From assembly GCF_002327105.1 (NCBI RefSeq), contig NZ_CP023406.1, positions 2,542,001 through 2,606,000 of the forward strand: 64,000 bases of DNA. The letters run 5' to 3'. The stretch is from Luteimonas chenhongjianii (lineage in GTDB: Bacteria > Pseudomonadota > Gammaproteobacteria > Xanthomonadales > Xanthomonadaceae). Under the pieces are notes generated by a model, which saw only the letters and a program-made list of their open reading frames with translations, was not told where the DNA came from and ran no database searches. The translations under genes were made by a program, and so were the position numbers. Positions 17,648 through 27,509 of the stretch are shown here, piece after piece; the first letter of the stretch is position 1; each line of letters begins with the position of its first letter.

Positions 17648-18793
17648 TCACAGCGCCTGCAGGCGTTCGACCGCTGCGGCAAGCGTGGCGTCGCTCTTGG
17701 CGAAGCACAGCCGCGCGATCCGCTGGCCGGCCGGCGGCCTAGCGTAGAACGGCGACAGCGGAATCGCGGCGACGCCCTTCTCGACCGTCAGCCAGCGGCA
17801 GAACGCCGCATCGTCCAGATCGCTGATCGCCGAATAGTCGACGAGCTGGAAGTAACCGCCGGGCACCGGCAGGCACTCCAGACGCGTGCCCGCCAGTTGC
17901 GCGGCGAACGCGTCCCGCTTGGACTGATAGAACGCACCGAGCTGCTCGTAGTGTTCGGGCGCCTCGCGCAGCATCCTTGCAAACGCATGCTGCGCCGGTG
18001 CGAAGGTGCAGAACACGTTGTACTGGTGGACCTTGCGGAACTCGGCAGAAAGCGCAGGCGGCGCGATGCAGTAACCGAGCTTCCAGCCGGTGCAGTGATA
18101 GGTCTTGCCGAAACTCGAGACCACGAAGCTGCGCTCGCGCAGCTCGGGGTAGCGCAGCGCCGACTCGTGGCGCGCGCCGTCGAAGACGATGTGCTCGTAG
18201 ACCTCGTCCGACAGCAGAAAGATGTCGGTGCCGCGCAGGACTTCGGCGATGGCTTGCATGTCCTGCGCACCGAACATCGCGCCCGACGGGTTGTGCGGAC
18301 TGTTGACGATCAACATCCGGGTCCTGGGCGTGATCGCATCGCGCACGCGCTGCCAGTCGGGCGCGAACGTGGCCGGATCCAGCGGCACGTGCACGGCCAT
18401 GGCGCCGGCCAGTTCGATCGCCGGCTCGTAGCTGTCGTAGGCGGGATCGAGGACGATGACTTCCTCGCCTGCGCGCACCACGGCGTGAATCGCATTGAAG
18501 AGCGCCTCGGTGGCACCGCTGGTGACGGTGATCTCGGTGTCGGCATCGGGCAGATGTCCGTAAACACGATCGGTCTTCTCCGCGATCGCCTCGCGCAACG
18601 ATGCAATGCCGGTCATCGGCGCATACTGGTTGTGGCCGGCGCGCATGGCGTCGGCGAGCGCGTCGACCAGGCGCTGCGGTACGTCGAAGTCGGGGAACCC
18701 CTGGCCCAGGTTCACGGCGCCGTGTTCCGCCGCCAGCTGCGACATCACGCTGAAGATCGTGGTCCCGACCTTGGGCAGCTTGGTGCGGATCAT
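17648..18793 (-). CDS. PLP-dependent aminotransferase, YbdL-like (methionine/aromatic)
   Basis: Class I/II fold-type I aminotransferase of 381 residues. Motifs seen: substrate-binding GQGFPDFDVP near residue 31, NSPHNPSG near 165, SDEVYEH near 193, the PLP-lysine motif SFGKTYHCTGWK near 230, and a C-terminal Arg region (RIARLCFAKSD). The sequence pattern matches the methionine aminotransferase YbdL/MtnE-like group and kynurenine-oxoglutarate transaminases. Related enzymes convert 2-oxo-4-methylthiobutanoate to methionine. The frame is open far upstream, but the start beginning MIRTKLPKVGTTIF is the family start. Divergent from the DUF3293 gene across 69 bp. Confidence 0.9.
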   Translation of the reverse strand: MIRTKLPKVGTTIFSVMSQLAAEHGAVNLGQGFPDFDVPQRLVDALADAMRAGHNQYAPMTGIASLREAIAEKTDRVYGHLPDADTEITVTSGATEALFNAIHAVVRAGEEVIVLDPAYDSYEPAIELAGAMAVHVPLDPATFAPDWQRVRDAITPRTRMLIVNSPHNPSGAMFGAQDMQAIAEVLRGTDIFLLSDEVYEHIVFDGARHESALRYPELRERSFVVSSFGKTYHCTGWKLGYCIAPPALSAEFRKVHQYNVFCTFAPAQHAFARMLREAPEHYEQLGAFYQSKRDAFAAQLAGTRLECLPVPGGYFQLVDYSAISDLDDAAFCRWLTVEKGVAAIPLSPFYARPPAGQRIARLCFAKSDATLAAAVERLQAL

Positions 18794-18862
18794 CGCTGCA
18801 GTCCGTGGGTGAGTGAGGGGCCACGAGTGTACGGACGCAGACCACGGGGATAAACAGCCGCC

Positions 18863-19345
18863 ATGAAGCGCCAGCATCCCATCGACGACACCCGCCTGGT
18901 CGAGCTGCTGCACGCCTATCTCGATGCCCGGTATCGCTGGCAGCATCGCGACGACTGGCACGACCTCATCATCGGCCTGCCGGCACCGGGCCTGGACCTG
19001 CGCTATCCGGAGGCACCCGGTTTCGGTCTGCTCTCGGCATGGAATCCCCTGTCGATACAACGCCCGGCGAGCGAGAACCGGCGCCTGGACAGGGCTCTGG
19101 AAGCCGAACTGCGCGCATCGGGCCTGTCCCACATGCCGGCCTTCGCCAGCGCTGCCGACCGCAGCTGGCGCGAGCCGAGCTGGATCGTGCTCGGGATGGC
19201 GGTCGAGGATTTCGATGCGCTGTCGCGCCGCTACGGCCAGCTCGGCACGCTGTGGTGGCCGCGCGAGACGGCGGTGCGCCTGCGCATGGACGCCGCGCGT
19301 CCCCGCGGCCTGGCGGGCGATCCGCACGTCGACTGGCTGCGCTGA
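18863..19345 (+). CDS. DUF3293 domain protein
   Basis: Cytosolic protein of 160 residues and unknown function. The DUF3293 core is visible: a hydrophobic strand leading to LLSAWNPLS, then ENRRLDRALEAEL, and a C-terminal segment (FDALSRRYGQLGTLWW). No catalytic motif is evident. It is the first plus-strand gene before the ccm cluster and is separated from ccmA by 70 bp, so co-transcription is possible. Confidence 0.85.
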   Translation: MKRQHPIDDTRLVELLHAYLDARYRWQHRDDWHDLIIGLPAPGLDLRYPEAPGFGLLSAWNPLSIQRPASENRRLDRALEAELRASGLSHMPAFASAADRSWREPSWIVLGMAVEDFDALSRRYGQLGTLWWPRETAVRLRMDAARPRGLAGDPHVDWLR

Positions 19346-19415
19346 CGGGCGGCGCGGCTGCGGATAGGATGGCCGCGCGGCCGCCCGGGCCGCGCGCACG
19401 GGCCGACGCCGCCGC

Positions 19416-20057
19416 ATGACCGAGATCGCCAACGCCCCACCGCTGCTCGCCGCCCGCAGCCTGTCCTTCTCGCGCGACGATCGGCCGGTCTTCGAGGCGC
19501 TGGACTTCGAGGTTGGCGCGGGCGAGGCCCTGCTGGTCCGCGGCGGCAACGGCGCCGGCAAGACGACCCTGCTGCGCGTGCTGGCCGGCCTGCTGGAGGC
19601 CGACGGCGGCACGGTGGCGGTGGCCGGCACACCCGTGGCGCGGGCGATGCGGGCCGGCACGATGGCATATCTCGGCCATCTGCCCGGCCTGAAGGCCGAC
19701 CTTGACGCGGTCGAGAACCTCGAGTTCCTCGCCCGTCTGCAGGGCTGCCGCGAGAGCCAGGACGTCGCGCGCGCGCTGGCGCTGGTGGGCCTGGCTGCCC
19801 ATGCCCATCTGCCGGTCCGGCAGATGTCGGCCGGGCAGAAGAAACGGCTGTCGCTGGCCCGCCTGTGGATGTCGCCGGCGCGGCTGTGGCTGCTCGACGA
19901 GCCCTACGCCAATCTGGACCTGCAGGGCATCGAGCTGGTCAATCGCATGGTCCGTGCACAGCTCGACGACGGCGGCGCGGCTCTGGTGACGACGCATGGC
20001 GCCTATGCCGCGCCGCCGGTACGGACGCGCGAGCTGGCCCTGGCGACGGTCGCATGA
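19416..20057 (+). CDS. ccmA: Heme exporter ATPase CcmA
   Basis: ATP-binding subunit of the CcmABCD complex, which releases heme-loaded CcmE for cytochrome c assembly. In 213 residues it shows Walker [10 protein letters not shown] (about 45-53), the signature MSAGQKKR (about 136-143), Walker B LWLLDEP (about 157-163) and the D-loop ANLD. First gene of a nine-gene ccm operon. Its stop overlaps the ccmB start (ATGA). Confidence 0.96.
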   Translation: MTEIANAPPLLAARSLSFSRDDRPVFEALDFEVGAGEALLVRGGNGAGKTTLLRVLAGLLEADGGTVAVAGTPVARAMRAGTMAYLGHLPGLKADLDAVENLEFLARLQGCRESQDVARALALVGLAAHAHLPVRQMSAGQKKRLSLARLWMSPARLWLLDEPYANLDLQGIELVNRMVRAQLDDGGAALVTTHGAYAAPPVRTRELALATVA

Positions 20058-20740
20058 GCGCCGCCCCCACCCTGCTCGGCAGCGCATCGGCGCTGGTCGC
20101 GCGCGACCTGCGCCTGCTTTGGCGTCGCCGCGGAGATGCGCTGCAGCCTGCACTGTTCGCCGTCCTCGTCGTGGTGCTGTTCGCGCTGGCGCTCGGCAAC
20201 GATGCCGCCACCCTGCAGCGCGTCGCACCGGGCGTGCTTTGGGTGTCCGCGGTACTGGCCGGCCTGCTCGCGCTCGACACGTTGTTCCGCGGCGATGCCG
20301 AGGACGGCTCGCTCGAACAATGGATGCTTGCCCCGGTGCCCCTGGCCTGGCTGGTGCTCGTACGCACTGCGGTCCACTGGGCGACGACCACCCTGCCGCT
20401 GCTCGCTGCCACGCCGCTGCTGGCGGAACTTCTGGGCCTGCCGCGGGCCCAGTTGCCGGTGCTGCTGGCGGGTCTGGCGCTCGGCACGCCACTGCTGAGC
20501 CTGCTGGGCGCGGTGGTCGCGGCGCTGACCATCGGCATGCGGCGTTCCGGTATCCTATTGGCGCTTCTGGCCCTGCCCCTGTACGTTCCGGTGCTGGTGT
20601 TCGGCGCCGGCAGTGTCGCGATCGCGGCGCAGGGTCACGACCCCTCGGGCGGGCTGCTGCTGCTGGCCGCGGGACTGGCCGCTGCGCTGGTGCTGGCGCC
20701 GGTGACGGCGGCGGCGGCCATCCGCATCGCACTCAACTGA
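20054..20740 (+). CDS. ccmB: Heme exporter permease CcmB
   Basis: Membrane subunit of the CcmABCD transporter, 228 residues with about six predicted transmembrane helices. The N-terminal cytoplasmic segment ([19 protein letters not shown]) is the family hallmark. The ATG lies in the ATGA overlap with ccmA; a long open frame upstream is antisense-like and not used. A 126-bp gap to ccmC is the largest break inside the cluster. Confidence 0.95.
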   Translation: MSAAPTLLGSASALVARDLRLLWRRRGDALQPALFAVLVVVLFALALGNDAATLQRVAPGVLWVSAVLAGLLALDTLFRGDAEDGSLEQWMLAPVPLAWLVLVRTAVHWATTTLPLLAATPLLAELLGLPRAQLPVLLAGLALGTPLLSLLGAVVAALTIGMRRSGILLALLALPLYVPVLVFGAGSVAIAAQGHDPSGGLLLLAAGLAAALVLAPVTAAAAIRIALN

Positions 20741-20866
20741 TCGGCCCGCGACGGGTCTGGAGGGCACCGACGCCAACGCGCCACCGCTCGACCGCCGCGC
20801 CACGACCGCATGCCCGCCATGCGCGCCACGAGACCGATCGCCCGCCATGCCCCCACGCCCCACCGA

Positions 20867-21628
20867 ATGAATCCCGTCCTCCGCTGGTTCCATCAGCTCG
20901 GTTCGCCCCCTGCCTTCGACCGCTTCGCGCGCCGATGGGCGCCCTGGGGTTTCGGCCTGGGCCTGGCCACGATGGCGGTGGGCCTCTACGGCGCCCTGTT
21001 CGTGGTGCCTGCCGACTACCAGCAGGGCGACAGCTTCCGCATCCTCTACATCCACGTGCCGAGCGCGTGGATGAGCCTTGCCGTGTTCGCGGTGATGGCG
21101 CTCTACGCCGCGATCGCGATGATCTGGCGGATCAAGCTGTGCGAGATCCTGGCAATGGCCTGCGCGCCGATCGGCGCCGCCTTCACCGTGATCACGCTCG
21201 CGACCGGCTCGATATGGGGCCGGCCGATGTGGGGGACATGGTGGGACTGGGACCCGCGCCTGACCACCGAGCTGATCCTGCTGTTCCTCTATCTGGGCGT
21301 GATCGGTCTCTACGGCGCGATCGAGGACCGGCGCACCGCCGCGCGCGCGGCCGGGCTGCTGGCGATCGTCGGTGTGGTGCTGCTGCCGGTGATCCGCTAT
21401 TCGGTGGACTGGTGGGATTCGCTGCACCAGGGCCAGACGATCCGCGTATTCGGCGAATCGAGCATCGACCCGAGCATGCTGTGGCCGTTGCTGTGGATGG
21501 TGGTGGGGACCAAATTCTGGTTCGCCGGTTCGCTGCTGGCGCGCGCGCGCGCCGACAACCTGCGCCGCGAGGCCGGCAAGGACTGGGTCCGGGCGCTGGT
21601 GAGCGCGCCGGCCGGGAGAGGTGGATGA
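20867..21628 (+). CDS. ccmC: Heme ABC transporter subunit CcmC
   Basis: Integral membrane protein that presents heme to CcmE. It has 253 residues and about six helices. The tryptophan-rich WWD-type segment ([11 protein letters not shown]) sits in a periplasmic loop at about residues 124-134, flanked by histidines expected to ligate heme (HVPSAW and a later SLHQGQ). An upstream in-frame ATG (20810) would add 19 non-conserved residues and was rejected. Its stop overlaps the ccmD start. Confidence 0.96.
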   Translation: MNPVLRWFHQLGSPPAFDRFARRWAPWGFGLGLATMAVGLYGALFVVPADYQQGDSFRILYIHVPSAWMSLAVFAVMALYAAIAMIWRIKLCEILAMACAPIGAAFTVITLATGSIWGRPMWGTWWDWDPRLTTELILLFLYLGVIGLYGAIEDRRTAARAAGLLAIVGVVLLPVIRYSVDWWDSLHQGQTIRVFGESSIDPSMLWPLLWMVVGTKFWFAGSLLARARADNLRREAGKDWVRALVSAPAGRGG

Positions 21629-21798
21629 GCTACATCGAATACGTGTTCGCCGCCTACGCGGTGTTCATGGCGGTGCTGACCTGGGATTTCGTTGCCCCGC
21701 GCATCCGCAGCGCGCAGATCCTGCGCGCGGTGCGCCTGCGCGCGACGCGGCAGGCCGCGTCTGCGGCGCCGCTCGATCATGCGGAGCTCCGCCGATGA
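21625..21798 (+). CDS. ccmD: Heme exporter small subunit CcmD
   Basis: 57-residue single-helix membrane protein that stabilises CcmE with CcmABC. One hydrophobic helix ([20 protein letters not shown]) is followed by a basic cytoplasmic tail (RAVRLRATR). It overlaps both neighbours by ATGA junctions and is preceded by a GGGAGAGGTGG ribosome site. Identification rests on size, topology and position. Confidence 0.9.
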   Translation: MSYIEYVFAAYAVFMAVLTWDFVAPRIRSAQILRAVRLRATRQAASAAPLDHAELRR

Positions 21799-22277
21799 AC
21801 CCGGTGCGCCGGCGCCGCCTGCTGTTCGTCGTGGCGGTCGTCGCGGCCAGTGCGCTGTCGATGACCCTGGTCGCGCTGGCCCTGCAGCGCAACGTGGCCT
21901 ATCTCTACACACCGCACGAGGTGCTCGGCGGCGCCGCGGGCCCGGCGGTGACCTCCGGGGAGGCGCGCTTCCGGCTCGGCGGCATGGTCGCAGGCGATTC
22001 GTTCTCGCGCGCCGAAGGCTCGATGGAAGCCCGTTTCCGCGTCACCGATGGCGACGCCGAGCTTCCGGTCCGCTACACGGGCCTGCTGCCCGATCTGTTC
22101 CGCGAACACCAGGCGGTGGTCGCGACCGGGCGCATGGACGGCGACACCTTCGTCGCCGAACAGGTGCTCGCGCGTCACGACGAGACCTACGTGCCCAAGG
22201 AAGTCGCCGACAAGATGGGGCTGGCCCACGACCGCCACGGCATCGAAACGCCGACCGACGCGAGCAGCGCGCAGTGA
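21795..22277 (+). CDS. ccmE: Periplasmic heme chaperone CcmE
   Basis: Binds heme covalently through a histidine and hands it to CcmF/CcmH. It has 160 residues, with an N-terminal signal anchor (about 8-30), an OB-fold domain, and the heme-attachment motif [10 protein letters not shown] with His128 and the following Tyr. Its ATG overlaps the ccmD stop. Confidence 0.96.
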   Translation: MNPVRRRRLLFVVAVVAASALSMTLVALALQRNVAYLYTPHEVLGGAAGPAVTSGEARFRLGGMVAGDSFSRAEGSMEARFRVTDGDAELPVRYTGLLPDLFREHQAVVATGRMDGDTFVAEQVLARHDETYVPKEVADKMGLAHDRHGIETPTDASSAQ

Positions 22278-22313
22278 CGCGAGCGGTGGGTGGCGCGATC
22301 GCCGGAGTCGTCG

Positions 22314-24239
22314 ATGCTGCCTGAACTCGGCCAGATCGCGCTGCTGCTGGCGCTCGTTGCCGCGGCGCTGCAGGCGCTGCTGCCGCTGCTCGGCGCACAG
22401 CGTGGTCTCGCGTCCTGGATGGCGACCGCACGCCCGGCCGCGTATGCGCAATGGACGCTGACCCTGATCGCCTGGGCGATCCTGACGGCCGCGTTCGTGC
22501 AACAGGACTTCTCGGTGCGCTATGTCGCCGAGAACTCCAATTCGCTGCTGCCGCTGGTCTACCGCTTCACCGCGGTGTGGGGTGGGCACGAAGGCTCGCT
22601 GCTGCTGTGGGTGTTCGTGCTGGCGTGCTGGAATGCGGCGGTAGCCTGGTTCTCGCGCTCCCTGCCCGACGTGGTGCTCGCCCGCGTCCTGGCGATCATG
22701 GGCGCAGTGTGCCTGGGCTTTCTCGCGTTTCTGATCTTCACCAGCAACCCGTTCGAACGCATCCTGCCGATGCCCCTCGAAGGGCGCGATCTGAACCCGC
22801 TGCTGCAGGACCCGGGCATGATCGTGCACCCGCCGCTGCTCTACATCGGCTACTCGGGTTTCATGGTGCCGTTCGCATTCGCGATCGCGGCCCTGCTTGA
22901 CGGCAAGGTCGACGCCCATTGGCTGCGCTGGACGCGGCCATGGACCAATGTCGCCTGGGGGTTCCTGACGCTCGGGATCGCCCTCGGCTCGTGGTGGGCC
23001 TACTACGAACTCGGCTGGGGCGGCTGGTGGTTCTGGGATCCGGTCGAGAACGCGAGCTTCATGCCCTGGCTCGCCGGCGCAGCGCTGATCCATTCCCAGG
23101 CCGTGACCGAAAAGCGCGGCAGCTTCCACGGCTGGACCCTGCTGCTGGCGATCGCCACATTTTCGCTGTCGCTGCTCGGCGCGTTCCTGGTGCGCTCGGG
23201 GGTGCTGACCAGCGTGCACAGCTTCGCCGCCGATCCCACCCGCGGTCTGTTCATCCTGGTATTCCTCGGTCTGGTCGTCGGTGGTTCGCTGCTGCTCTAT
23301 GCCCTGCGCGCGCCCGATGGCCAGGGCGGCAAGCCCTTCTCGGCGACCTCGCGCGAGACCTTGCTGCTGGCCAACAACCTGCTACTGGTCGCGGCCTGCG
23401 CGATGGTGCTGCTCGGCACGCTGTACCCGCTGCTGGCCGACGCGCTGGATCTGGGCAAGATCTCGGTGGGCCCGCCGTATTTCGGACTGCTGTTCCTGCT
23501 GCTGATGGCGCCGCTGGTGCTGTTGCTGCCGTTCGGCCCGCTGACCCGCTGGCAGAACGAGGATGCCTCGCGCCCGCTGCGCATGCTGCTGCCGTGGGCC
23601 GTACTGGCCCTGGTCGCCGCCGTGCTCGCGTTCTTCGCGGCGCCGCAGGGACCCTGGAAAGTCGCCATGGGCGTGGCCGGCGCGGTCTGGGTGGGTGCGG
23701 GCACGTTGCGTTTCGTCTGGGCTCGCCTGCGCGCGCCCGGCGGCAGGATGGGCGCGGAAATGACCGGCATGGTGCTCGGGCACCTCGGAATCGCGGCGTT
23801 CCTGGCCGGTGCGCTGCTGGTCGAGGCGCTGGCCATCCAACGGGAAGTGGCGATGCTGCCGGGCCAGTCCCTCGACATCGGCCGTGATTCGTTCGTGCTC
23901 GAGGGGGTCACGCATCACGTCGGCCCGAACTACGAAGCAGACCGCGGCACCGTGCGCATGTACCGGGACGACCGGCTGGTCGCCACCCTGCACCCCGAAA
24001 AACGCACCTATGTCAGCGGCGGTCAGGTGATGACGGAGACGGCGATCCGCGCCGGCGTGCTGCGCGATGTCTACGTCGCGCTCGGCGAGCCGCTTGGCGC
24101 CGGCGCCTGGGCGGTGCGCGTGCACATCAAACCCTTCGTGCGCTGGGTCTGGGCCGGCGCGTTCCTGATGGCGCTGGGCGGGTTCGTGACCGCCGCCGAC
24201 CGCCGCTTCCGGCGCCCACCCCGGCAGGAGGCCGCATGA
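22314..24239 (+). CDS. ccmF: Cytochrome c heme lyase subunit CcmF
   Basis: Large membrane subunit of the heme ligation complex, 641 residues with many transmembrane helices. The WWD domain is clear (WGGWWFWDPVENASFMPW, about residues 239-256), with flanking histidines (PGMIVHPPLLYIG upstream, VLTSVHSF downstream) that ligate heme. A GGAG at 22304-22307 supports this ATG; a GTG eight codons upstream lacks a site. The stop overlaps ccmG. Confidence 0.96.
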   Translation: MLPELGQIALLLALVAAALQALLPLLGAQRGLASWMATARPAAYAQWTLTLIAWAILTAAFVQQDFSVRYVAENSNSLLPLVYRFTAVWGGHEGSLLLWVFVLACWNAAVAWFSRSLPDVVLARVLAIMGAVCLGFLAFLIFTSNPFERILPMPLEGRDLNPLLQDPGMIVHPPLLYIGYSGFMVPFAFAIAALLDGKVDAHWLRWTRPWTNVAWGFLTLGIALGSWWAYYELGWGGWWFWDPVENASFMPWLAGAALIHSQAVTEKRGSFHGWTLLLAIATFSLSLLGAFLVRSGVLTSVHSFAADPTRGLFILVFLGLVVGGSLLLYALRAPDGQGGKPFSATSRETLLLANNLLLVAACAMVLLGTLYPLLADALDLGKISVGPPYFGLLFLLLMAPLVLLLPFGPLTRWQNEDASRPLRMLLPWAVLALVAAVLAFFAAPQGPWKVAMGVAGAVWVGAGTLRFVWARLRAPGGRMGAEMTGMVLGHLGIAAFLAGALLVEALAIQREVAMLPGQSLDIGRDSFVLEGVTHHVGPNYEADRGTVRMYRDDRLVATLHPEKRTYVSGGQVMTETAIRAGVLRDVYVALGEPLGAGAWAVRVHIKPFVRWVWAGAFLMALGGFVTAADRRFRRPPRQEAA

Positions 24240-24799
24240 GCGCGCCGGGTTCCCGCAGCGCGCGTGCGCGCTGGCTGCCGCTGATCGTGTTCGGGGCGAT
24301 CCTGAGCCTGCTCGCGGCGGGCGTATGGCTGAGCCGCGATCCCGATCGCAATGCCCTGCCCTCGCCACTGATCGGCAAACTCGCGCCGGCCTTCGTGCTG
24401 CCTGTGCTCGGCGAGCCCGAACGCCTTGTCTCCGGGGACGATCTGCGCGGCGCGCCGTACCTGCTCAACGTCTGGGGCAGCTGGTGCCCGGGCTGCCGCG
24501 AGGAACACGCCGTGATCGAGGCTTTCGCGAGGACGCAGCGCCTCCCCGTCATCGGCTTCAACTGGAAGGACGAGCCCGAGGACGCCACGCGCTGGCTGGC
24601 GCAGTTCGGCAATCCCTATGCGCTGGTGCTGGCCGATTACGACGGCCGCGCGGCGATCGACTGGGGCATCTACGGCGCGCCGGAGACCTTTCTCGTCGAT
24701 GGCGACGGGATCATCGTCTGGAAGCACGTGGGTCCGATGACCGATGCCGTCGTGCGCGACCAGCTGCTGCGCCAGCTCGACCGGCTCGACATCCGATGA
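24236..24799 (+). CDS. ccmG: Thiol:disulfide interchange protein CcmG/DsbE
   Basis: Membrane-anchored thioredoxin-like reductase that keeps the apocytochrome CxxCH thiols reduced for heme ligation. In 187 residues it has an N-terminal anchor (about 12-32) and the active site WCPGC with Cys84 and Cys87, followed by the family's acidic REE. The cis-Pro loop is present (YGAPETFLVD). ATGA overlaps occur with both ccmF and ccmH. Confidence 0.95.
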   Translation: MSAPGSRSARARWLPLIVFGAILSLLAAGVWLSRDPDRNALPSPLIGKLAPAFVLPVLGEPERLVSGDDLRGAPYLLNVWGSWCPGCREEHAVIEAFARTQRLPVIGFNWKDEPEDATRWLAQFGNPYALVLADYDGRAAIDWGIYGAPETFLVDGDGIIVWKHVGPMTDAVVRDQLLRQLDRLDIR

Positions 24800-25239
24800 T
24801 CCGCGCGTTGCTGCTCGCGATCCTGATCGGTCTGGCATGGCCGCCGGATGCGCGCGCGCAGGTCGCAGCGGATGCCACGCCGCTGCACTTCGAGAGCGCT
24901 TCCGAGGAACGTCGCTTCCACCGCATGGTCGCCGAGCTGCGCTGCGTGATGTGCCAGAACCAGTCGCTGGCCGATTCCAATGCGCAGATCGCCCACGACT
25001 TGCGCCGCGAGGTGCTCGAACTGATGCGCCAGGGAATGGACGATGCCGCGATCAAGTCCCATCTCGTCGCGCGCTATGGCGCCTTCGTGCTGTACCGGCC
25101 GCAGGTGGGACCGGCAACCTGGCTGCTCTGGTTCGGGCCGCTGTTGCTTCTGGGGGCGGGCGGCGTGGTGATCTGGCGCGTGGTCGCGTCCCGTCGCCCG
25201 GACAGGCCGCTGCCCCCCGACGACACGGAGACCTGGTGA
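24796..25239 (+). CDS. ccmH: Cytochrome c maturation protein CcmH (CcmL-like)
   Basis: Membrane-anchored thiol reductase of the heme lyase complex, 147 residues. It has a cleavable signal peptide, the LRCVMCQ motif with Cys50 and Cys53 followed by NQSLADSNA, and one C-terminal transmembrane helix (about 105-125). This is the short form; the TPR part is a separate gene (ccmI) immediately downstream, sharing one base (TGATG). Confidence 0.95.
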   Translation: MIRALLLAILIGLAWPPDARAQVAADATPLHFESASEERRFHRMVAELRCVMCQNQSLADSNAQIAHDLRREVLELMRQGMDDAAIKSHLVARYGAFVLYRPQVGPATWLLWFGPLLLLGAGGVVIWRVVASRRPDRPLPPDDTETW

Positions 25240-26243
25240 TGGCGCTGTTCGCAGTCCTCGCGTCGTTGCTGACGCTGGCCACGATGGCGGCGCTGGCATA
25301 CGCGCTGCGCGCCGGTGCCCCGCGCGTCGCGGTCGCCGTGGCCCTGCTGGTGCCGATACTCGTGGGCGGCCTGTATGCGATCGTCGGCACCCCGCAGGCG
25401 CTCGACCCGGAACAACGACGCGCACCCGATTCGCTCGAGGACGCGATCGCACGGCTCGAAGCCGACCTCCAGCGCGATCCTCGCCAGCCCGAAGGCTGGC
25501 AGCTGCTGGGGCGCGCGTATGCCGGCCTGGAGCGTTTCGACGCATCCCGTGACGCCTTCGCACGAGCAGCGCTGCTGCTGCCCGACGACGATGCGCTCCA
25601 GGTCGAAGCCGCGCAGGCCCGCGCGCGCGCTGCGCCAGACAGGCGTTTCGATGCGACGGCAGTGCAGGCTCTGCGCGAGGTGCTCGCGCGCAATCCCGAC
25701 CACCAGCATGCCCGCTGGTATCTGGGGATCGCCCAGCGCCAGGCTGGTGACGATGCCGGCGCGGTCGCCACATGGACGCCGCTGCTGGCCCTGCTCGACG
25801 GCGCGGCCGCCGATGCATTGCGCGAGCAGATCGCGGTCGCGCGCGAGGCCGCCGGGCTTCCGGCCCCGGCGGCCCCGGCGGCCCCGGCAACCGCGAGCAC
25901 ACACGAGGTCCGCGTGCGGGTGCGTCTGGACCCTGCCGCTGCGCCACCACCCGCCGACGCGGTGGTCTTCGTCATCGCGCGCCAGGCAGGCGGCCCGCCG
26001 ATGCCGGTCGCCGTGCAGCGGCATCCTGTCAGCGCCCTGCCGCTGGACATCGTGCTCGGCGATGCGGACAGCCCGATGCCGACCCAGCCGCTTTCGGCAC
26101 TCCGCGCGGTAGAGATCCTCGCGCGCATCTCCCGCAGCGGCGATGCCGCGCGCGCGGACGGCGATGCGGAATCGGCAGCTGTGCGGGTCGCGCTGCCGGT
26201 CGACGCGCCGGTGGAGCTGGTGATCAGTCGCCAGGCGCCCTGA
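25239..26243 (+). CDS. ccmI: Cytochrome c maturation TPR protein CcmI
   Basis: Apocytochrome chaperone that recruits substrate to CcmFH. In 334 residues it has two N-terminal membrane helices, a leucine-zipper-like cytoplasmic loop, tetratricopeptide repeats at about 75-200 (PEGWQLLGRAYAGLERFDAS and a second set around HARWYLGIAQRQAG), and a C-terminal periplasmic beta domain (about 225-334). A Pro/Ala linker (PAPAAPAAPAT) separates the last two. Last gene of the ccm operon. Confidence 0.9.
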   Translation: MALFAVLASLLTLATMAALAYALRAGAPRVAVAVALLVPILVGGLYAIVGTPQALDPEQRRAPDSLEDAIARLEADLQRDPRQPEGWQLLGRAYAGLERFDASRDAFARAALLLPDDDALQVEAAQARARAAPDRRFDATAVQALREVLARNPDHQHARWYLGIAQRQAGDDAGAVATWTPLLALLDGAAADALREQIAVAREAAGLPAPAAPAAPATASTHEVRVRVRLDPAAAPPPADAVVFVIARQAGGPPMPVAVQRHPVSALPLDIVLGDADSPMPTQPLSALRAVEILARISRSGDAARADGDAESAAVRVALPVDAPVELVISRQAP

Positions 26244-26357
26244 GCCAACCGGGTTCCGATCACCCGCGGGCATTGGCGTATCCTCGAACGCGTCGTGATA
26301 TTGGCGACTCTTCCGCATTACGGACTCGAATGGCGCGCGCGTGCGTGGCCACTGCAC

Positions 26358-27500
26358 ATGACCGAATTCATTCCGCCCGGCAGCCGCTTCGTCGATCTGC
26401 CCTCGCCTTTTCCGATGAAACGTGGCGGCGCGCTCAGCGGCGCGCGCATGGCCTACGAGACCTGGGGACACCCCGATCCCGCGCGCAGCAACGCGGTGCT
26501 GATCGTCACCGGACTCTCGCCCGACGCGCACGCCGCCAGCCATGATGACGACCCGTCCCCCGGCTGGTGGGAGCAGATGCTCGGCCCCGGCAAGGCCATC
26601 GATACCGATCGCTGGTTTGTCATCTGCGTGAACTCGCTCGGCAGCTGCAAGGGCTCGACCGGTCCGGCCTCGATCGATCCCACTACCGGTGAACTCTACC
26701 GGCTCGGCTTTCCGGAACTTTCGATCGAGGACGGCGCCGATGCCGCCGCCCACGTGGTACGCGCGCTCGGCATCGAGCGGCTCGCCTGCGTGATCGGCAA
26801 TTCGATGGGGGGCATGACCGCGCTCGCCCTGCTGGCGCGCCATCCGGGGATCGCGCGCAGCCACATCAACATCTGCGGCGCGGCGCGCGCACTGCCGTTC
26901 TCGATCGCGATCCGCTCGCTGCAGCGCGAGGCGATCCGCCTGGATCCGAAATGGAACGGCGGCAACTACACCGAGGCCGACTATCCCGAAAGCGGCATGC
27001 GCATGGCCCGCAAGCTGGGCGTCATCACCTACCGCTCGGCACTGGAGTGGGACGGCCGGTTCGGTCGCGTGCGCCTGGATTCCGATCGCCGCGACGACGA
27101 GGACCCGTTCGGACTCGAGTTCGAGGTCGAGAGTTACCTCGAAGGCCATGCACGGCGTTTCGTGCGGCGCTTCGATCCCAACTGTTACCTCTATCTGAGC
27201 CGATCGATGGACTGGTTCGACATCGGCGAGAGCTGCGGCGCGGACACCGAGGCGGGTCTGGCGAGCCTGCGCATGGAACGCGCGCTGGCGATCGGCGTGC
27301 AGACCGACATCCTGTTTCCGCTGCAGCAACAGCAGCAGATCGCCGACGGCCTGCGCGCGGGCGGGGTCGACGCGCACTTCCTGCCGCTCGAGTCCCCCCA
27401 GGGCCACGACGCCTTCCTTGTCGACATCGCCCGCTTCGGGCCTGCAGTGGCGGGATTCCTCGAAGCACTGCCGCCTGCGGTCGCACGCGGCGACCGTTAG
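26358..27500 (+). CDS. MetX-family serine/homoserine O-succinyl- or acetyltransferase
   Basis: Alpha/beta hydrolase acyltransferase of 380 residues. The nucleophile elbow is GNSMGGM (Ser149). The acid and base lie in GVQTDILFP and PQGHDAF near the C-terminus. From memory, MetX-like proteins of Xanthomonadaceae have been reassigned as L-serine O-succinyltransferases feeding cysteine synthesis, while the wider family acetylates homoserine for methionine. The GNSMGG elbow is like the Xanthomonas form, so serine succinylation is the first guess. The adjacent cysteine dioxygenase gene fits sulfur amino acid metabolism. The start beginning MTEFIPPG was chosen over an ATG 21 codons upstream. Confidence 0.88.
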   Translation: MTEFIPPGSRFVDLPSPFPMKRGGALSGARMAYETWGHPDPARSNAVLIVTGLSPDAHAASHDDDPSPGWWEQMLGPGKAIDTDRWFVICVNSLGSCKGSTGPASIDPTTGELYRLGFPELSIEDGADAAAHVVRALGIERLACVIGNSMGGMTALALLARHPGIARSHINICGAARALPFSIAIRSLQREAIRLDPKWNGGNYTEADYPESGMRMARKLGVITYRSALEWDGRFGRVRLDSDRRDDEDPFGLEFEVESYLEGHARRFVRRFDPNCYLYLSRSMDWFDIGESCGADTEAGLASLRMERALAIGVQTDILFPLQQQQQIADGLRAGGVDAHFLPLESPQGHDAFLVDIARFGPAVAGFLEALPPAVARGDR

Positions 27501-27509
27501 ACTCGCCCC

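Noticed and set aside
18794..19660. N-terminal extension of the aminotransferase frame by about 290 codons
   Set aside because: It would run antisense through the DUF3293 gene and the start of ccmA. The family N-terminus begins at MIRTKLPKVG.
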